Shown here piece by piece: positions 1 to 10,788 of a stretch of 64,000 nt of DNA. How positions within the stretch are numbered: position 1 is the stretch's first letter; each line of letters opens with the position of its first letter. Below the pieces are notes generated by a model, which worked only from the letters and a program-made list of their open reading frames with translations, did no database searches and had not been told where the DNA came from. Position numbers and translations under genes: made by a program. The stretch is taken from NCBI GenBank assembly GCA_038496445.1, contig JALMLS010000374.1, positions 186,001-250,000 on the forward strand, given 5' to 3'. The DNA comes from Trichosphaerium sp. ATCC 40318 (taxonomy: Eukaryota > Discosea > Flabellinia > Trichosidae).

Positions 1-1
1 T

Positions 2-124
2 TCTTTGGATTACGAGAGACAAGGTAGTTGTCAGATTGTCTTTGAGGAAGGTCCAGATATAAGCGCTGCTCAAAATTCAATGAAAAGGTTCAGTGTTATT
101 GACAGAGAAAATAAAAACTTGTAA
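2..124 (+). CDS. 3' end of an unidentified gene (partial)
   Basis: An open frame runs from base 2 to a TAA ending at 124 and encodes about 40 residues, including SCQIVFEEGPDISAAQ and the C-terminus VIDRENKNL. The 5' part lies outside the window. The frame is open from the window edge and has ordinary codon use, so it is most simply the last exon of a gene. No family can be recognised from this tail. Confidence 0.5.
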   Translation, partial: SLDYERQGSCQIVFEEGPDISAAQNSMKRFSVIDRENKNL

Positions 125-447
125 GAGTTTCTTCTATGGAAGATTTAGGTTGTTTCAAAATTAACTATTTGATCACGTGTATTGAGTATGAAAACCGGGA
201 CCATAGTTATAGACACTACACTTTGAGTTATAAGATATGTAATGATATTTATGTAATAGACAAGCAACTGTGTTCGACGCCAGTCAAGTTATTAATAATT
301 AACAATGAAATCAACAATAATATTGATAACTTGACTGCTGTCGACAATAAATGAGGAGAACAATTGTTCTTATACGACATTGTTACAACAGCGCATGTTT
401 TGGAAAGCTCTATTGTACTACTTTATTTATTAGCGACTTTAATGATA

Positions 448-590
448 ATTCGTAACCGTTTCTGTTGTGGTTAAGATGAAAGTTGTTGTCTTCACTTGTA
501 AGCCACCGGACACTGTTTTTTAAAGTAAGTGTAGGAGACCAGTTTGGATGAAAAAAACAAAGTCCGACATGTTGACTCAATTTGACAAAC
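448..590. repeat. Left copy of a diverged direct repeat (partner 1514-1650)
   Basis: This stretch shares TAATTCGTAACCG, TTGTAAGCCACCGGACACTG and ACAAAGTCCGAC, in the same order, with 1514-1650. Between the last two blocks the core at 522-550 is the reverse complement of the matching core of the other copy (1587-1612). The repeats flank the small secreted-protein gene at 819-1135. No coding frame spans the repeat. Confidence 0.8.
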
Positions 591-818
591 TATTTTTAGT
601 GAGTTGATTTTTGTTACAGTTTGCCTTTACTATTGTATTAGTTTGATAAAGATCAAACATACGAATAATTTTTGATTGATGTAAATCAAGCAGAAAAAAC
701 AAGTCATTCTTTGACTATGTACACGGTTTGAATTCCAAAAAGATGAGCATATACAAAACATACAAAGTATAATGGAATGTTGAGGGGTTTATTGGCGAAA
801 CAATAAACGAGCTGTTGG

Positions 819-1135
819 TTAATCTTCGCATATAAAGAATTTTCTGCCGTTAATTTTTCTTGATTGAGTACCACAGCCGCGCTCTTCGCATGACAGGCAT
901 TTTTTAGAACTTGTTTTTGCAGCTATACCAGGGTACTCCTTTTGAGGGCAATGCTTGTTTTTATGCTTACATAGCTTAACTCCATTATCACTGCGAACTA
1001 AACCCTTCATTAAATCAAAAACACAAAAGCGAGTTCTAAAGACATACCGTATCTCCTGGAGCATTTATAATCACAGCCTGATTTGACAAAGCATAGCAAG
1101 CAAAGAAATACGGCAAAGAGTAGTAAGAGTTTCAT
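819..1135 (-). CDS. Small secreted cysteine-rich protein (two exons)
   Basis: The gene starts with ATG at 1135, giving a signal peptide (MKLLLLFAVFLCLLCFVKSG). A 50-nt intron (donor gtatgt at 1047, acceptor tttag at 998) joins TAC-G to TT-CGC. Exon 2 then reads to the stop at 819, giving about 88 residues. The mature part is basic and Cys-rich (CDYKC, LCKHKNKHC, KKCLSCEERGC, FICED), as expected of a disulfide-rich secreted peptide. I do not recognise the family. An upstream-truncated reading starting inside the intron is possible but would lose the signal peptide. It sits between the two direct repeat copies, which suggests the locus was duplicated or mobilised. Function is unknown. Confidence 0.6.
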
Positions 1136-1513
1136 TTTTAAGGGTGTAGTTGTTTGTATTGTTGGTGTTAAAGAACAATGCTAACTTAAGTGAGATATTA
1201 TCTATTTTTAAGTTTGTGATTCCTCAATAACTTACTATTAACTTCTACGCTCATTGGGGTACCCAAAGAAGTGAATGGAATTAAAAATGAAACAAATTAA
1301 GTATCGGGGAAATAGTTACTACCGGACAAACTCCAAAAAACACGTGCACCGGAAAGGTAGTTTTATGATTGACACCTTTGAGTAGGTACTTAGGAAGCAC
1401 AACCAGCACCTCGATTGAGCGTGCACAATCAGAATAGACTTGTTTTTTCCAAACGCCTGATGACAAACAACATTACCGATAGAACTTAACGACTAGCTCA
1501 TTTTACCAGCTAT

Positions 1514-1650
1514 TACAATTCGTAACCGGTTGGGTTGAAAATGAGGCTTGTCGGCTTCATTTGTAAGCCACCGGACACTGTTTTTTCCATCCAAACTTCT
1601 CCTACACTTTACAAAACAAAGTCCGACTTGTTAAAGTGACAAACTCCTCA
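1514..1650. repeat. Right copy of the diverged direct repeat, with inverted core
   Basis: It matches 448-590 in the outer blocks (AATTCGTAACCG, TTGTAAGCCACCGGACACTG, ACAAAGTCCGAC). Its central 1587-1612 segment (ccatccaaacttctcctaca...) is the reverse complement of the 522-550 core (...tgtaggagaccagtttggatg). The core is bracketed by T-run and A-run sequences that are inverted repeats of each other. Confidence 0.8.
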
Positions 1651-1966
1651 CTCGGATGCTTGAAGTACCTCAAATTGTTTCTTGAAGTTTTTTTTTTCGT
1701 CAAAAACAAGAGGATAGCCCCACTTTATTCATAATAATAATTACAAGATAATTACATCCCAGCTTGCCTGATCAGGCTCCGAAATTTGTTTTCACAAATT
1801 TTGGAGGGCCACATGCCAGTGTCATACCATGATATAACCTAAATTAAACCATAGGAAAGACATCCACTTGTACTTAGGAATCTTATGTTTCACGTCATTC
1901 CTTATAGTCCATGTAAAAGCCATATAGCACCTAAACAAAACAAAGTAGCAGGTTTTTTACATTTGA

Positions 1967-2200
1967 TTAAATTTTGCTCGTTAAAGCAGGTATGTTAAAT
2001 TCTTCTAAGAGATCAGATAGTACTTCTCTAATACTAGCAACAACTTCCCAACCGTAGAATAACTCTTCATGTTTTTATGGAGGCATAGCGTCTTTGATAT
2101 TAGTCACAGGCATTACTCTCATTATCACTCTCCATATAACATCTCTAATATAATTTGCTGATTTAAGCTCTAACACAAATTGTTTCTTGAGATCACAACA
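1967..2200 (-). pseudogene. Possible decayed coding fragment with an in-frame stop
   Basis: On the minus strand a protein-like frame reads FVLELKSANYIRDVIWRV, then IMRVMPVTNIKDAMPP, a TAA, and EELFYGWEVVASIREVLSDL to a second stop at 1967. Amphipathic helix-like composition on both sides of the single internal stop suggests a relic rather than chance. No homology can be named. The rest of 1136-2798 is AT-rich and I see no convincing gene in it. Confidence 0.25.
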
Positions 2201-2798
2201 TTGAGATTAATGGTAGCGTATTAAATTCACCAATGAATAGATTTTGAATGAAGATGTGCCACATTTCAAGCGTTTGGTTGGACTTAAGACAAGACTGACG
2301 ATACAACTTCAGACAGCACCCTATAAAATCCTTTTAGTTTTGTTTTCCTTTTTCTTTCATCAACATTGCATAGAGAAATTGATCTATACCAATCGCACTG
2401 TGTCAATACCGGTTTCAATTCAGGAACGCTGTAATGTGACACATGCAACTTAAAAAAGGTCCAACTTCTAAGCACGTGATTTAAACGCACGCTGCTCTAC
2501 ATAGCTCACAATTCGGGTAAATAACTAATAATATGTTTTAGGCAAAAAAGGGCTACCGGCTGAAAGGAGACACAATAGAAGGAATGTGTTACTAGTTCAA
2601 CATTTTGATATCACCCACTGTGCTGCACTATTAAAACAAACTTACTATTTCCTCAGTACTATTTTGAGCTTCCAGTACTTAGTTGAGTATTGTAGCTCTT
2701 AAAGAAGGTCGTAGCTTGTGTCACACAGATTGTAGGCAAGGAAGAAGTAGTAACTTTTCTATTTGTCTGTTTACTGCGCTACTACCCATCAATACACA

Positions 2799-4222
2799 AT
2801 GCAAGCAACAACATCTGGTTCTCACTTCCCTAACAACCAGTTCTTTTCTGCTGGCTTTTGGCTTCTTATAGTAGGATCTGCTGTTGCCTACTTCAAACAA
2901 ACAATGGGCTTTATCGTTGCTATTCTCATCCGTATGTTCTTCACAGAGGTCTGTATCAATGGCGTTGACTCGTCATATGAAGCAGTGCTTGCTTTTATCG
3001 CTGCTTACCCCGAAATGGTCGTTGTATCTGATAGCTTAAACATGGAGATTGACAGCAACTCCAATAAACCTGAAGTGTACACTACAGCCGACTAAGTGAT
3101 GGGTAAGTACTCTGAACCTCTTTCTGTGCGTCCTGGGTATGGATTTCACCTATTCAGGTGGCAATCAACGTTCTATGGCATGGTCGTCAGTAAAGAAGAC
3201 AAAGCGAAGCAAACTATCAACACAATAAAACTATACGCTCTAGGAAACGGTTTAGAAAATGTCAAGGCGCTAGTTAACAGAGCAATGGAATTCATGCGAA
3301 ACGAGACCAAAGACTCTGTAATCATCTATGACGTTTGCATCGTTGGACACCATTACGATTCAGCCGATTAGCGACAAAACCTCAGCGTTCTTTCGAATCT
3401 GTCATTTTAGCGTCTGGCGTTGCCCAAGAGCTACTTGAAGACATGCAACAGTTCTACAACTCCACTGAATGGTATAAAAAGATGGAAGTGCCTTATAGGC
3501 GTTCTTATCTCTTGTATGGAACCCCAGGATCCGGAAAAACAACTTTGATTGGTGCTCTTGCTGCTAAAATGGGTTTAAACATCTGTATCATTGCAACTAA
3601 TGACCAAGCTGTAACGGACAGAAAAATCTTGAAGGCTTTCAACAGTACACCAGCGAATACTATCATTCTGATAGAAGATGTAGATGCTGCTTTTCCAAAG
3701 CGCAATGGTCCAGAAAAACCGTTTCGGAAAGTGACATTTAGTGGCATCCTTAACTGCTTAGATGGGGTTGGTTCTGTGCAAGGACAGGTTATTTTTATGA
3801 CAACTAACAAGTTCGACCAACTCACAGATCCAGCTCTTATTCGTCCTGGTCGTATAGACAAGCTTGTGGAGTTTACAAATGCTTCAAGAGAACAAGCTAA
3901 AAAGATGTATTTACGGTACTTTCCAGAAGAAAAGGATCTAGCTCACGAATTTTCTCAAAAAATTCCTGAAAAAAATTCTCGGGCTATGCTTCAGGGATAC
4001 TTTATTAAACATAGAGATGATGCACTCGAGGCGTCAAAAAACGTTTCTGAATTAATTCTTCATATGAAGTTAATAGAAGAAGCTCAAACACATACAGAAA
4101 AAGAAGAGCAAGAAAAGAAAGCGCATGGACAACAACAAGAACCTGTGTACCCATGTAATGTTACTGTGGAAATTATTAAACAGTATGTCTTAATAAATCC
4201 CTTTATCGTTGCGTCTGTTTAA
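2799..4222 (+). pseudogene. BCS1-like AAA+ ATPase, disrupted by a stop and a frameshift
   Basis: Reading from ATG 2799, an N-terminal segment has a membrane span (FWLLIVGSAVAYFKQ, GFIVAILIRMFF) as in mitochondrial BCS1 proteins, which translocate the folded Rieske subunit in complex III assembly. An in-frame TAA at 3093-3095 interrupts it. The same frame continues (SVRPGYGFHLFRW, BCS1-specific-region-like) to a TAG at 3371. Between about 3335 and 3370 the reading must change frame to reach the AAA module: Walker A GTPGSGKTT (about 3520), Walker B IILIEDVDA, FSGILNCLDGV, sensor MTTNKFDQL and the arginine finger DPALIRPGRIDK. All AAA motifs are intact. There are no introns, unlike most neighbours. 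Many BCS1-like proteins in protists and plants are not mitochondrial, so the role is uncertain. A recently disabled gene or assembly errors would both explain the breaks. Confidence 0.75.
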
Positions 4223-4239
4223 AATATCAAGGCATTAGG

Positions 4240-4480
4240 ATGGAGTCCGAAAAACAAGGTGCCGCGGTAACTGTGTCCAATTGTGAAGGGAAATCTTGTA
4301 CTAAGAAACGTTATTTATAAGCCTACTGATGGCTATCAAACTAACTTTAAAGCTATACAAGCTGAGATTATAAGATGTACTGCCGCTGTATCTAATATTT
4401 CCTCAACACTTATTATTGTACCACCTAACATTGGTAATAAAACTGTCTATTGGTTCAGTAGTGATTATATTGTAAAATAA
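4240..4480 (+). pseudogene. Small single-exon gene, frame-broken
   Basis: ATG 4240 opens MESEKQGAAVTVSNCEGKSC and hits TAA at 4320. A second frame overlapping from about 4283 continues as LRNVIYKPTDGYQTNFK, IRCTAAVSNISSTLIIV and WFSSDYIVK to the stop at 4480. The two halves look like one small beta-rich protein split by a one-base shift near 4283-4310. No family is recognised. It lies 18 bp after the broken BCS1-like gene. Alternatives are a very short unrecognised intron or a sequencing indel. Confidence 0.35.
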
Positions 4481-4525
4481 TTATTTTTATTGAGCATCTA
4501 TCTACAGTTGTTTTCATGAAGCAGC

Positions 4526-5041
4526 TCAGCTCCTCGCTGATGATCTTTTTCGCTTAGGCCATACAGAATGGATCAACTCCTTCTCCCAGTCTGCCAGCTC
4601 TCTTTTTCCATCATTGCATAGACCCATTCTATTGCATGAGTTCGAGTTATACCCAAAAGTGCCGTCAGGCTTTATAGACCACCCACTAACATTAAGTTTG
4701 TCAGTTTTCGGGTTTATTATGTTTTCTTTTCGGCATTTGCCTAAGAGGTTCTGGTGAGCTACAACACGTTCAAGACGTGGGCAGTACTGGCCCTTGCAAG
4801 CAATAATAATAGTCTTTTCCCGTTCGTATACTATCAATCCGCAATACCCAGCTTTGCATTTAGGTGGAACAGCACATGGTCTCCCTTTAAGGGTTCGAGG
4901 AGCAAGTGATTTTTTGTCTGATTTCAATGAAGTGATGAGCAATACGGTGACTGGGTTGTTATCAATCTCCACTTTTGTTTTCTTCCTTGATTTTAATTTT
5001 CTGCCAAGGTCTCTTTCAAGGTCGCTTTTATTTTTGCCCAT
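4526..5041 (-). CDS. Unknown basic, cysteine-rich protein (single exon, 171 aa)
   Basis: An intact frame from ATG 5041 to 4526. The N-terminus is very basic (LGRKLKSRKKTK) and could be nuclear or nucleic-acid binding. The centre carries paired cysteines (GRPCAVPPKCKAGYCGL, ACKGQYCPRL, KCRK), which could bind zinc. The C-terminus (GWSIKPDGTFGYNSNSCNRM ... ELIHSVWPKRKRSSARS) and its 3' UTR are duplicated as a decayed copy at 45772-45958. An AATAAA motif lies just past the stop (bases 4485-4495 on this strand). I do not recognise the family. Neighbouring single-exon genes are broken whereas this one is intact. Confidence 0.65.
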   Translation of the reverse strand: MGKNKSDLERDLGRKLKSRKKTKVEIDNNPVTVLLITSLKSDKKSLAPRTLKGRPCAVPPKCKAGYCGLIVYEREKTIIIACKGQYCPRLERVVAHQNLLGKCRKENIINPKTDKLNVSGWSIKPDGTFGYNSNSCNRMGLCNDGKRELADWEKELIHSVWPKRKRSSARS

Positions 5042-5783
5042 TGTAAGTAGTTTGTTTTTAGTTGGTTGGTTTGTTGTTATTGATGTGTAAGATGTTTGAT
5101 TATGTTGTTGAGACTAATGCAAAGATGTTGTGAATATTCTTAAAACTCATACGAAATTCACCTGAACTGTAAAATCACGTGAACATTGCACATGACCTAT
5201 GTCGTCAACACAAATTTCTCCATTTTAAATCCACGCGATGCACGTGGAGTGGTAATGCTATTGAAAGCTATTACATTCGAAATTATGAACAGTTTGACGC
5301 TAGTTTCCTCCATTTTTTATTAATTCATAGTGAAAACTCAGGTGAACATTGATAATGTCATGCCCCCCGCAATTCCACTGGACGCAGTGTTGATTGTATG
5401 TTATTTCTACGACTGTTCGTTGCTAAGATCATTATCCGTTTTGTGCACTGTTTAAATTAATATGTATGCCATCATTGAAGATGCAAAATGAAACATAAAC
5501 TTATTGCTCGTTCAAACTGTTTATTAACAGCTTTTTACAAACAACGGCCGCTTTGGAACAAACACGCTTAGTTTTGAAGCCCTTGGTAAGGGATACATTC
5601 CACATTTTAACATGTGAGAGGCAATGTTGTTGAGGTAAAAAGGAAAAGAATTTAGGGATAGGCATTCCTTTTTTGGCATTGGACCGTAAGATAGTTTTCA
5701 TACTGTAATTTACGTTGTGACAGCTATTTCCTAGTAAGTATAGACTTGTAGAGTCCTGTTTGGGGTTGAAATGACTTAATGAA
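5042..5783. other. Intergenic region without a supported gene
   Basis: AT-rich sequence with two CACGTG sites (about 5175 and 5249). A 66-codon minus frame at 5501-5701 exists but has no start context, family resemblance or splice support, so I do not call it. Confidence 0.5.
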
Positions 5784-8766
5784 ATGTTTTTCGTACTGTT
5801 CTTTCCTATCAGCAGCTACTCAGCTATCAACGCATTTAAAAATGTATCGTTTGATGTTGTTTGGTACAATAAACGATTTTTAAACTCAACGCCACCAAAT
5901 AACATCAAAAACCTAGAAATAATGGTATTAGTTAGTATAGCTGGCTGTATTGCAATCCATGCTTTCCCTGCGCCAGCAATTTTTGCAGCGTCGCCGGATG
6001 GACGTCTCGGCGTACTTCAGCCAAGCGATAACATTGGTTGTAACGCAAAGTTTACAGATGTATCCTCAAACGTGTCTGTGTACGTAAAACATCACGTAAA
6101 CTTCATTCACATACCCCCATTACTATGAGCCGCCTTCTTTTTCTAAAATAGAAAGCAATACGAGCTTTTTGACGAAAACTTTTTCGTTTGCGTTTTGATT
6201 GGAACAAAACGTGCCTAAAATACCACAACACAAAAGATTTGAGTACATCTACGCGAAATATACTATCTTCCGCGGTTTGCGTGCTATTTGCAGCTTTCTT
6301 CTTTTTTTTTTTGACTTTTTACTAAAAACGTGGTTACTAGTTGCATATATGGGTTCACATGTCCTTCTTTTGATGAAGCTAGACTAATACCACCTGCGAG
6401 TGCAAAATCAGACGCTTGGATAGCCACTTGCCCCAGAGACTTTACATTACCATTTTCGTTTTTGGATGTATGGAGGTAACGTGTACTTTTTCTAACAATC
6501 AATCAGAAATTCCCAGTTTAAAGATATTTTGTACACTTGGCTATGGTTCTACATTAAGTGCTACAATATATACGCTCAAGTTTCAGTGATATTCACTAAA
6601 GTTCTTTTTTTCAAAATTTTATGTTACATTCCCAAAAAAAAAACCGGCTGAAACTAGTGCTTTTTTTTTAGACTTGAAGTATATAGAAGTGGTGCAAACG
6701 ATGTGTATACTTATACCTGGATAAACATAAATTTTGAATTGCCATTGTATACACAAACAACACATTTTGTGGCATTAGAAGGTGAAAATAGTGATACGTA
6801 TTGTTTTGGGAATGGAACAACAGTTATGATCAAAAATACTTCTTTACCTGAAGGCCAAGAATATGATTTAATGAATGAACTGTACGAAACTTTGTACCTT
6901 ATATATCAATGGATTCTTGCAGGATTATGAAGAGTTTTCTATTGCACATGATGTGCTTCAATCCAAATATCGCAAAAATTTCTTTTCTTCTTTTTTTCGC
7001 TGTTTGTTGTCTGTCTAATACGCTAACTATACTGTACATAGGAAAGGTAAAGTGAACAATTTAGAAGCAGTGGGAAACCATATTTGCATGCCTATAGCAT
7101 TTAATAGTACCTACTTTGCTTACCAATACCTCTCTGCTTCACAATTGCCATTATTTCATGCTACCACAAATATTGAGAGAATTACTGATTACGTAATGTA
7201 CGTGATTGTTTTACCAATGTTACTATTCCTTGACGTGCCTTAACACTTGCAATAGCGTATCAAGTCTACTAAACTATCCCTTTGTGAAGTTACTTAGCAT
7301 AAACTCCGAGAATGCAATAAGGTAATCAACAGCTTGTTTGCAGCCAAGCAAGGTCCTTTTTGAGTAAGCCTTTTTTTTTGTACTAACTTTTCATGTGATT
7401 CTAGGCTGGATACTATCAGCATACTCCTTTATAAGAGGAACATAGAACAACCTTTAGATCCAGTAATATTGGTTGAAGGAACAAGTAGTACAATTGTTAT
7501 TGACGCTAAAATTACAAGAATTAACAATGGATCACTTTGTGTTGTGTATCTTATGTACGTTTTTTTTGTTCAAACGGCATCAATTAAGGTGATCATGTGT
7601 TTATTGCTTCTAACTTACTGCTTAGTGGCGGATCTGAGCTTGGACTGTGGTATTTCTGTGTTGGTACAGGAGGTGCAATTGTGCCTAGACAAGTGAATAG
7701 TGTAGAGAATATTGTTACCTTCTCTGAAATAGATATCTTGCCTAAAGGTAATGACAGCGCTTGGATAGTATTTAGGGTAAGTATAGCTAGTACCCATTTT
7801 TTTTGTATATTTTGGCGAATTGGAAATAGAGGCTCAACACTAGTTGACTAACTAAATTAGTTTGAAAGTACCTTTTTTACTGTACCGATGAATGTGGCAA
7901 ACATCCCTACTGTGGAGCCTACAGCAACTCCAACTACTGAAATCATAGCTACACCTTCAATTATACCAACGACACAACCACCAACGTCTCAACCAACGTA
8001 AGTTTAAACCAATGTTCTGATAGTAACAAACTGTTTTCTCATTTTGTGGTTCAGAGTGATGTGTACTGTTGAAAACCCTGATAGTATATGTGAAGGTACA
8101 GTAATAACATTTAACAATGGGTGGAATATTACAGAGGAGCAAATAATAAGAGGACCAATTATTGTCAACGGTAGACAAGCAACTTATTTTTCTGTTTTTT
8201 GCTCATCCCAGGGTCAGGCGATTTGGATATTATGGATTCAATTATTATTATTGCTAGCGATAGTGCTAATATAACTATAAACGGATGCATATCCACAAGT
8301 ACAATCGTAGAGATTGATATAAACACAACAACATCATCTAAAGATGATAAAACAATATTGACTTGGGATCCAAGTTGCCAAGAACCTTCTTTTGAACTAA
8401 GCGATACATCATTAGAAGGGATCCCATGCGGATCACTAAGTGTTACAGGTATGTACATAATGAATCAGAAAAACACTATTTTCGTCACGTGTTTATCACG
8501 TGATTCTGGATTAGTAGTACCCAACCAAATACTTACTTTTTATACAAGGTAACAAGCTTGTTCTTGTTTTCCAGTCGAGCTGTAATGTACAAGATAAAAG
8601 TGGAATGAGTAGTACGACAAAGTCTATTATTTATGGATCTGTAGCTGCAGGTGTTTTACTGTTTGCTATTGTTATTATAGCTATAGTTCTTTACCTTAAA
8701 CCAGCTTTTATATTCCCATTCTTTAGAAGGCCGCAACGCCCTAAACAAGAGCTGTACACTAGCTAA
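5784..8766 (+). CDS. Putative type I membrane glycoprotein (multi-exon, boundaries provisional)
   Basis: Exon-like segments in compatible phases are separated by short GT-AG introns. They begin with a hydrophobic leader (MFFVLFFPISSYSA, ATG 5784). They continue with CIYGFTCPSFDEARLIPP...FSFLDVWR (about 6341-6477), VYRSGANDVYTYTW..FVALEGENSDTYCFGNGTT (from 6672), NNLEAVGNHICMPIAFNSTY (from 7050), LVEGTSSTIVIDAKITRINN, a Thr/Pro-rich stalk (PTVEPTATPTTEIIATPS) and GDLDIMDSIIIIASDSANIT. The last exon (from about 8574) has SSCNVQDKSGMSSTTKSIIY, a transmembrane helix (VAAGVLLFAIVIIAIVLYL) and a short basic tail ending KQELYTS. N-glycosylation-type NxT/S motifs are frequent. It has the same plan as the gene at 27842-30075: ectodomain, one membrane span, short tail. 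No named domain is recognised, and the first exon may belong to a separate small gene. Confidence 0.5.
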
Positions 8767-9269
8767 GCTAAAGTGGTGCAAGCCTCGGCAATATTGCTGT
8801 AAAATAAATACAATTTAATGTCTTTTAATATGCTTTTTTTTCTACAAAGTTGGTACTGTGCAATCGTTGGTTAAATTACATACAAATTCTTTAATAAATT
8901 TTAGAATTAATACTTGTACGCTAAGGCCACCCATAAAGATTTTCAGACAAACTTATCCATCTTCGTCATGTCCTGATACGCCGAGCTCGAGACAATGCTG
9001 CCATTCTCTTGCTGAATAAGGCAAACAGCAATCTCCGATACAAACAATGTGTTCGATATCAACTATCCGGCCACTATTTTATCCGCATGACTGTGGTGGA
9101 TTACGTACACGCATATTGTCTAATACACTCCAGAAGGTCAGCTATTAGCGTCGGCCTACCGGGACTAAACGGGTATATTGTTTACACGAAAATAGTTGAG
9201 TTTTCTACGCGAAAAAAAAAACCCGCATTTGATTCTCCGATATCATTTCATTAGAGTTGACAAAAATCA
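8767..9269. other. Intergenic, with probable polyadenylation signal
   Basis: About 35 bases after the stop at 8766 lies aaaataaatac (about 8801), a good poly(A) signal for the membrane glycoprotein gene. I see no gene in the rest of the interval. Confidence 0.4.
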
Positions 9270-10549
9270 ATGACAGACACACGTAAAGCAAAATCATGGA
9301 TATCAGAGCGTCAGCTTATGCTTTTGCAAGCAGGTAAGCTCATTGTTTTAACCAAAAAGCGTTTAAACGATGATTGCGTTATTTAACGCATTGTTAAAGG
9401 TTCTGGACTTGCTTTCAGCACTTTTCTCGTTGGGCATCTATGCACGTCTTTATCTGCTAATATATCGCCTACCGCGTTTAATACATTACAAGTACGTGAT
9501 GTATATGATTTGTAACGTTCATTAGTCGCTTTAACGGTTTTTTGTGCTTACAAGCGTTAGACGTACTTTAGATGGTATTACCAGAACCCATTCATTGAGT
9601 TAACGGCTATAGCGGCATCTTTGCTTGTTCATCAAGCCGTGTCCGCAATTCGTTTGTTAAGACGAAAAGAAACAAAGTATCTACCTCCTTTATCGACAAG
9701 ACTACACCGATATTCAGCGTACGCGGACACTTCTAAACGATAAGCGTAGTCACAACACCCAAAAAACACTGTCATTTGAAACTACTCTTCCGGAACGGAT
9801 TTGGACTATTCTTCTTCAGAAACCAGAGCATAGTCTGCAATACAAAGTGCTCTGAGTTCACTTTGTATTGAAAACACGTGTCAAACATTGTTTTCTCCAA
9901 AAACAACATTTTATTGTTTCTTGGTGTTGTATCTTTACAATGGATGCAACAGTGGCCTGAAAAGACTATTGCTTGCTGTTATGTTACTAACACATATATA
10001 GGTACTTTCTAGGAGGTGTTGTTTTTATGCACGTGTTTGCAACACGTATATTTGCACTAATGAGTGGATCCAACTCTGATTTTTCACTTGTCGCTTTTAG
10101 TATATTCAATTGGCCTTTTGTGTTTTATCCATACTATACACTCCTAGCAGGATGTGGGTACGTTCATATTTATACGTAAAAATACTTAAAAATAATCATG
10201 CAAGTCAACGAACTCACTTTTTTCTTTCTAAAAATAGGTTCTACCACATGACTTATGGTGTACTTAAGTCTCTCAGTTTGTTCGGTATAAAGATACCTTC
10301 TTCGATTAAACCACACAAACCATATATTATTTACGTTGGAGCAGTTGGACTGTTGTTATCAATTTCTACGGTGCGTATCATGCCAAAGTTATGAAATCTC
10401 GTTCAAGTATGTTGATTTTATAAAAATAGGCTATTGCACTTGGTGGTAATTATGTTCCATTGAGTTCTATCGATACATCTCAGTTCCCTGCTTTTAGGGC
10501 AAAATACGAATCATTGGCTCCTGCTTTTTTGTTGCCATGGAAGAACTAG
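9270..10549 (+). CDS. MCP1/DUF1691-like multi-span membrane protein
   Basis: Five or six exons join in phase. MTDTRKAKSWISERQ starts at 9270, then GSGLAFSTFLVGHLC, YFRWYYQNPFIELTAIAASL with RRKETKYLPPLSTRLHRYS, AYFLGGVVFMHVFATRIFA, FYHMTYGVLKSLSLFG, then YIIYVGAVGLLLSIST and AIALGGNYVP, ending LLPWKN at 10549. The layout of helices with histidines at LHRYS, FMHVFATR and FYHMTYG resembles the fungal MCP1 (mitochondrial lipid homeostasis) and succinate-dehydrogenase cytochrome-b-like membrane fold. In that fold such histidines could ligate heme. The intron near 9720-10000 is the longest in the gene and holds a small hairpin at 9838-9870. The assignment rests on pattern only. Other small polytopic proteins remain possible. 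Confidence 0.5.
9838..9870. repeat. Small perfect hairpin inside an intron
   Basis: CAATACAAAGTG (9838-9849) and its exact reverse complement CACTTTGTATTG (9859-9870) are separated by 9 bases. It lies in the roughly 280-nt intron of the MCP1-like gene. Confidence 0.7.
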
Positions 10550-10788
10550 AATGGCCAGACATTAAAAAACATGAATACACAATACCAAACTATAAAATCA
10601 CAAAGCGTTATTCATTGCTTAGAATTTGCGTTATAATTTTATTGTTTCCTACAATTTAGGTAATACAGTAACATCATTTTTGTCTTTTACAAGCGTTAAT
10701 CATTGGCAGAGGTGTCTGAACACATTTTGTTCTTGTTTTTCTGACTTTGTCGTTACTACCAAATACTCACTTTACTTTATTCGTTTCT

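Noticed and set aside
3061-3100. Very short intron (gtgtacactacagccgactaag) to remove the TAA in the BCS1-like gene
   Set aside because: 22 nt is far below the 45-90 nt seen in other introns here and it would not fix the second break, so a disruption is the simpler reading.
5501-5701. 66-codon minus-strand frame
   Set aside because: No signal peptide, domain, splice-compatible neighbour or upstream element; size is expected by chance.
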